DNA of 8,184 nucleotides from Candidatus Woesearchaeota archaeon (GTDB taxonomy: Archaea > Nanobdellota > Nanobdellia > Woesearchaeales > JABIAG01): positions 1 to 8,184 of the forward strand of contig JAHWHN010000042.1 of NCBI GenBank assembly GCA_019323235.1, in the 5' to 3' direction. The stretch's first letter is position 1, and the number at the start of each line of letters is the position of its first letter. Made by a program: the position numbers and the translations under genes. Below are positions 6,055 through 8,184 of the stretch, one piece after another. The notes under the pieces were generated by a model, which saw only the letters and a program-made list of their open reading frames with translations, had not been told where the DNA came from and made no database searches.

Positions 6055-6062
6055 TTTATATA
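6055..6062 (+). promoter_or_regulatory. TATA box of the two-helix membrane protein gene
   Basis: TTTATATA lies just past the dnaJ stop. Its expected start near 6085 coincides with the Shine-Dalgarno site, which would leave a very short leader. The next gene can therefore be transcribed independently of dnaJ. Confidence 0.5.
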
Positions 6063-6085
6063 GATATTTCACCATTTTATTTATT

Positions 6086-6093
6086 GAGGTGAT
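6086..6093 (+). promoter_or_regulatory. Strong Shine-Dalgarno site
   Basis: GAGGTGAT is an exact match to the archaeal anti-Shine-Dalgarno complement and lies three bases before ATG 6097. It is the best ribosome binding site in the window. Confidence 0.75.
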
Positions 6094-6096
6094 ACC

Positions 6097-6303
6097 ATGA
6101 TTACAAACAAAACTGGATTTACAATAGGAATTTTAATAATTCTATATGAAATTATTTTAATAACTAGTTCTTTTTTTGACCCTTTAGTAAATGGCGTAGT
6201 TACATCAGACGACATTATGTTTATTTTAATGGGTGTTGCTTTTATCTCACTTTCAATGGTATGTGATAAAAAAGCAGCAAAGAAAACATCTAAGAAAAAA
6301 TAA
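6097..6303 (+). CDS. Small two-helix membrane protein, unrecognised
   Basis: The 68-residue product has two hydrophobic segments, about 8-27 (FTIGILIILYEIILITSSFF) and 40-56 (IMFILMGVAFISLSMVC). They are joined by a short polar loop with two Asp (residues 28-39). The tail is very basic (DKKAAKKTSKKK), so by the positive-inside rule both ends should face the cytosol. One Glu (18) sits within the first helix. I recognise no family. It follows dnaJ by 47 bases but has its own TATA box and a strong ribosome binding site, so a link with the chaperones is not implied. The coding call rests on the perfect translation signals and the membrane-protein pattern. Confidence 0.75.
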   Translation: MITNKTGFTIGILIILYEIILITSSFFDPLVNGVVTSDDIMFILMGVAFISLSMVCDKKAAKKTSKKK

Positions 6304-6310
6304 TTTTAAA

Positions 6311-6330
6311 TTTTTGATTTTTTATTTTTT
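6311..6330 (+). terminator. T-rich terminator in the convergent gap
   Basis: Runs of T (5, 6 and 6, split by GA and A) start eight bases past the stop of the membrane protein gene. They fit an archaeal oligo-T terminator for plus-strand transcripts. On the minus strand a six-T run (complement of 6295-6300) could end the opposing gene. Confidence 0.5.
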
Positions 6331-7297
6331 AAAAACCTTCTTTTAAGATTTCATAAAATGTTTCTGTTAATTCTTTTTTACTTCTTTTAAATTTGTTTCT
6401 AGCTTCTTTCATTAATCTATCATTTTTTTGATCAAAACAAACATGTCTATCAACAATATATTCTAATAAAAGTTCTTGGTCATAAAGAAAAGTATCTGAA
6501 TATCTATTACTATAAGGCAACCAGACTTGAAAGTCAGGATCTATATTTACTAAATTTTTTTCACCCATTATGTTAGATATAAAATAATGATCAATTTGTT
6601 TATCATGAATTCCCACCAAACCTATTGCTCTCATGAAACCAACGTGTTCTCCAATAACCACTGGGTCTAAAGCAGTATCCTTGATTGATTCATTTAACCA
6701 AGGTCTTATGAAATACTCAATTCCATAATTTGTAAAAGAACGTGTGTCAGGAATTATTTTTGGAAAATCATGTTCATATAGTTCATATAATTCATTTAAT
6801 GAATGAACTAATAATCTTTCAGGAATAGCAGTTGGACATTCATAAGTTATTGATTTGTGATCATACAGATTAGTATTTACTCTAAAATCAAAACTTGATT
6901 GAATTAATTCTTGTACTTCTTTTGGATAAGAGTCTTCAGGAATTCTAATTACAAAATATGGTTTGTTGTCATGTTTTAAGAAAATCACATTAGGTCTTTT
7001 GAATATATTTTCTGCGAAATTTGATCTGAACTCAACATCGAAATCAAATTTGTCAGTACCAACTTTTACATTTGCAACATAATTTCTTTCTCTATTTGAC
7101 CACCATTCATCTAAAAATTCTTTTTTTTCTTCTCTATTTACTTGATTGTTAATTAATAAATCTAGGTCTCCATAACCCCTATCGTATAAAGAAGTTAAAG
7201 AAATTTTATGATTGCTTTCCTTATTACGAAATTGAATTGATTTTAAATCTATTAAGTTAATTAATTCTTCAGGACTATACTTTAAAATATCTGACAT
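6329..7297 (-). CDS. Kinase-like protein of unknown specificity, possibly with N-terminal nucleotidyltransferase-like motif
   Basis: The 322-residue soluble protein matches no family I can name with confidence. From about residue 85 it follows the order of a protein-kinase-like fold. A beta-3-like strand YFVIRIPE (114-121) has Arg 118 where Lys is usual. Next come a helix with Glu 127/130, a hinge-like IEYFIRPWL (193-201), a catalytic-loop-like IHDKQIDHYFI (220-230) with Asp 222 and His 227 in place of the usual Asn, and NIDPDF (241-246) with Asp 243 as the DFG-Asp equivalent. Nearer the N-terminus, TSLYDRGYGDLDLLI (35-49) resembles the GS...DxD motif of Pol-beta-type nucleotidyltransferases, with DFDVEF (85-90) as a possible third acidic strand. 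The Gly of the GS pair is Thr, so this is weak. Both readings are inference. A leaderless promoter lies 27 bases upstream, and the gene is convergent with its left neighbour. Confidence 0.4.
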   Translation of the reverse strand: MSDILKYSPEELINLIDLKSIQFRNKESNHKISLTSLYDRGYGDLDLLINNQVNREEKKEFLDEWWSNRERNYVANVKVGTDKFDFDVEFRSNFAENIFKRPNVIFLKHDNKPYFVIRIPEDSYPKEVQELIQSSFDFRVNTNLYDHKSITYECPTAIPERLLVHSLNELYELYEHDFPKIIPDTRSFTNYGIEYFIRPWLNESIKDTALDPVVIGEHVGFMRAIGLVGIHDKQIDHYFISNIMGEKNLVNIDPDFQVWLPYSNRYSDTFLYDQELLLEYIVDRHVCFDQKNDRLMKEARNKFKRSKKELTETFYEILKEGF

Positions 7298-7320
7298 TTG
7301 AGAAAGTAAGGAAGTTTTGT

Positions 7321-7328
7321 TTATAAAG
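7321..7328 (-). promoter_or_regulatory. TATA box and BRE of the kinase-like gene (leaderless)
   Basis: On the minus strand CGAAT-CTTTATAA gives a BRE-like purine/A string next to a TATA element centred about 27 bases before ATG 7297. No Shine-Dalgarno site follows, so a leaderless mRNA is expected. Confidence 0.6.
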
Positions 7329-7356
7329 ATTCGCCCTAATTTAGTAATAACAAATT

Positions 7357-7371
7357 AAAAAAAGTAAAAAA
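7357..7371 (-). terminator. Oligo-T terminator of the lipoprotein gene
   Basis: On the minus strand, runs of six and seven T separated by AC begin four bases past the stop of the lipoprotein gene, a good archaeal terminator. It lies upstream of the TATA box of the kinase-like gene, so the two minus-strand genes are separate units. Confidence 0.55.
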
Positions 7372-7374
7372 TAA

Positions 7375-8004
7375 TTAAGAATATGGTTTAAACTCATTAG
7401 GATCAAAATTTTCATTTAATTTAATATCTTTATATATTTCTTCTCTAACAGTATCAGAACCAATTGCTTGAGAAGTAATGTATCTTACTTTTTTAATTAA
7501 ATAGTTATTTGGATCAACAAAAACTTGAGATTTGCCAGAACTCTCAATATGAATAATTGTTATTTTTATATCACCATCCTCATAAACTGCTGAAGATTTA
7601 TAAGTTTCTTTATCAGAAAAATGTTGTAATTGCGAAAACATATCCAAATTCGTACTAACTAAAGCGGCACAATTAAAATTAATCTCAGATTTTTGTCCTT
7701 CTGATAAAGTATACATTTTATCGCCAACACAAATTTCAGAATGACCTTCATAAGGAGAATCTGTTATCATTGTTACAGACCTTCGATACTTATCTGGTTT
7801 TTCCATACTTAATTCCCATTCTTGATCCACCTTAAATTTACTTCCACCAAGTCTATTTTGAACAACAGCACTATAACTATTAATATTTGAATATCTCTCT
7901 TGAATTTCTTTTTGTATTTCAATAGGAACTTCTTCTGATGTACAACCGACTAAGAACGTTAATATAATCAACAAAACAATACTTACAAAAATTATTTTTT
8001 TCAT
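7375..8004 (-). CDS. Secreted lipoprotein, LolA/LppX-fold-like
   Basis: The 209-residue protein begins with two Lys, a hydrophobic stretch (IIFVSIVLLIILTFLV, about 4-19) and a lipobox LVGC with Cys 21. It should be exported by Sec and anchored by a lipid on that Cys, facing outside. The mature part has features common to LolA-like periplasmic or surface lipoproteins. There is an opening helix (EIQERYSNINSYSAVVQ), then strands including WELSMEKPDKYRRSV, a strand with VDPNNYLIKKVRY, and the ending YKDIKLNENFDPNEFKPYS, which resembles the family's 'F(D/N)xxFxP' finish. Archaeal members exist, but their cargo is unknown. Two more Cys (Cys 92 and Cys 112 by my count) could form a disulfide. The start at ATG 8004 has GAGGT six bases upstream. 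Confidence 0.65.
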   Translation of the reverse strand: MKKIIFVSIVLLIILTFLVGCTSEEVPIEIQKEIQERYSNINSYSAVVQNRLGGSKFKVDQEWELSMEKPDKYRRSVTMITDSPYEGHSEICVGDKMYTLSEGQKSEINFNCAALVSTNLDMFSQLQHFSDKETYKSSAVYEDGDIKITIIHIESSGKSQVFVDPNNYLIKKVRYITSQAIGSDTVREEIYKDIKLNENFDPNEFKPYS

Positions 8005-8010
8005 ATTTAT

Positions 8011-8015
8011 ACCTC
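8011..8015 (-). promoter_or_regulatory. Shine-Dalgarno site of the lipoprotein gene
   Basis: On the minus strand GAGGT lies six bases (ATAAAT) before ATG 8004 and supports that start. The predicted transcription start falls at about the same place, so the leader is only some ten bases. Confidence 0.6.
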
Positions 8016-8037
8016 AATGAAAATTTAATAAAACAAC

Positions 8038-8045
8038 TATATAAA
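8038..8045 (-). promoter_or_regulatory. TATA box of the lipoprotein gene, possibly shared by the divergent gene
   Basis: TTTATATA on the minus strand is centred about 37 bases before ATG 8004. The core TATATA is symmetric, so it could also drive plus-strand transcription, with a leader of about 43 bases before ATG 8111. Archaeal direction is set by the flanking BRE, which is not clear here. Confidence 0.5.
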
Positions 8046-8075
8046 TTTTGCTTAAAAATTATCAAATTATAAGAA

Positions 8076-8085
8076 TATTTTTAAA
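8076..8085 (+). promoter_or_regulatory. TATA-like element of the CCA enzyme gene
   Basis: TATTTTTAAA is centred about 30 bases before ATG 8111, compatible with a nearly leaderless transcript. It is a weaker consensus than the element at 8038-8045, which is the alternative. Confidence 0.35.
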
Positions 8086-8110
8086 GGAACTTAGTTATTT
8101 TACCTTTATA

Positions 8111-8184
8111 ATGAGCTTTAAGTCAATATTTCAAGAAGTTTTAATGGATATTAAACCTTCACAAGAGGAGTTTAAAGAAGTTAA
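8111..8184 (+). CDS. cca: Probable archaeal tRNA CCA nucleotidyltransferase, partial (N-terminus only)
   Basis: Only 24 codons are visible before the right edge: an opening MSFKSIFQEVLMDIKP followed by SQEEFKEV. Archaeal class I CCA-adding enzymes begin with an amphipathic helix of the form 'ILxxVLxxIxPxxEE', and the spacing of Ile, Val-Leu, Ile-Pro and Glu-Glu fits well. The enzyme would add or repair the CCA end of tRNA in the cytosol. The GS...DxD catalytic motif lies beyond the window, so the call rests on the N-terminal helix alone. No Shine-Dalgarno site is near the ATG. The neighbour is a divergent lipoprotein gene. Confidence 0.6.
   Translation, partial: MSFKSIFQEVLMDIKPSQEEFKEV

Noticed and set aside
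1..8184. CRISPR arrays, insertion sequences, tRNA or rRNA genes
   Set aside because: I saw no evenly spaced direct repeats, no transposase-like product or terminal inverted repeats, and no GC-rich cloverleaf-like block in this uniformly AT-rich window. Short direct repeats within dnaJ come from the Gly/Phe linker and zinc-finger repeats.

Overview
The window looks like a piece of an AT-rich archaeal genome, most probably a small-genome DPANN-type lineage (an inference from composition and promoter style, not from a marker gene). The archaeal evidence is direct. Several starts have a TATA element (TTTATAAA-like) centred about 27 bases upstream of an ATG with no ribosome binding site, which is leaderless architecture. 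Other starts carry GGAGGTGAT-type Shine-Dalgarno sites that match the archaeal 16S 3' end. T-runs rather than hairpin-plus-U structures close several genes. The truncated gene at the right edge begins like an archaeal class I CCA-adding enzyme. Arg is mostly AGA and the standard code fits all genes.

Layout. Positions 1-2264 hold three minus-strand genes: a HAD-family hydrolase cut by the left edge, a divergent aminoglycoside-phosphotransferase/choline-kinase-like protein (361-1809), and a small unrecognised helical protein (about 1857-2258). A divergent promoter region (2259-2412) separates them from the plus-strand chaperone cluster grpE (2413-2943), dnaK (2964-4802), a possible 58-residue single-pass membrane ORF (4804-4980) and dnaJ (4961-6049). 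A small two-helix membrane protein (6097-6303) follows with its own promoter. Convergent to it lie two minus-strand genes, a protein with kinase-like and weaker nucleotidyltransferase-like motifs (6329-7297) and a LolA-fold-like lipoprotein (7375-8004). The right edge opens a plus-strand gene (8111 onward), probably tRNA CCA nucleotidyltransferase, expressed divergently from the lipoprotein. No stretch above 300 bases lacks a gene.

How the genes work together. GrpE, DnaK and DnaJ form the complete Hsp70 cycle: DnaJ delivers unfolded clients and stimulates ATP hydrolysis, and GrpE exchanges the nucleotide. DnaK is the short form that lacks the roughly 24-residue nucleotide-domain insert of proteobacterial DnaK, as in Gram-positive bacteria and in archaea that acquired this system by transfer. 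A near-perfect 15-bp palindrome sits at the predicted grpE transcription start and is a candidate heat-shock operator or leader structure. No hrcA or other regulator is visible in the window.

I see no clearly new multi-gene system. The points most worth a second look are the grpE leader palindrome/hairpin, the dual-reading T-rich segment between dnaK and dnaJ (terminator or membrane-helix code), and the unusual kinase-like protein at 6329-7297.
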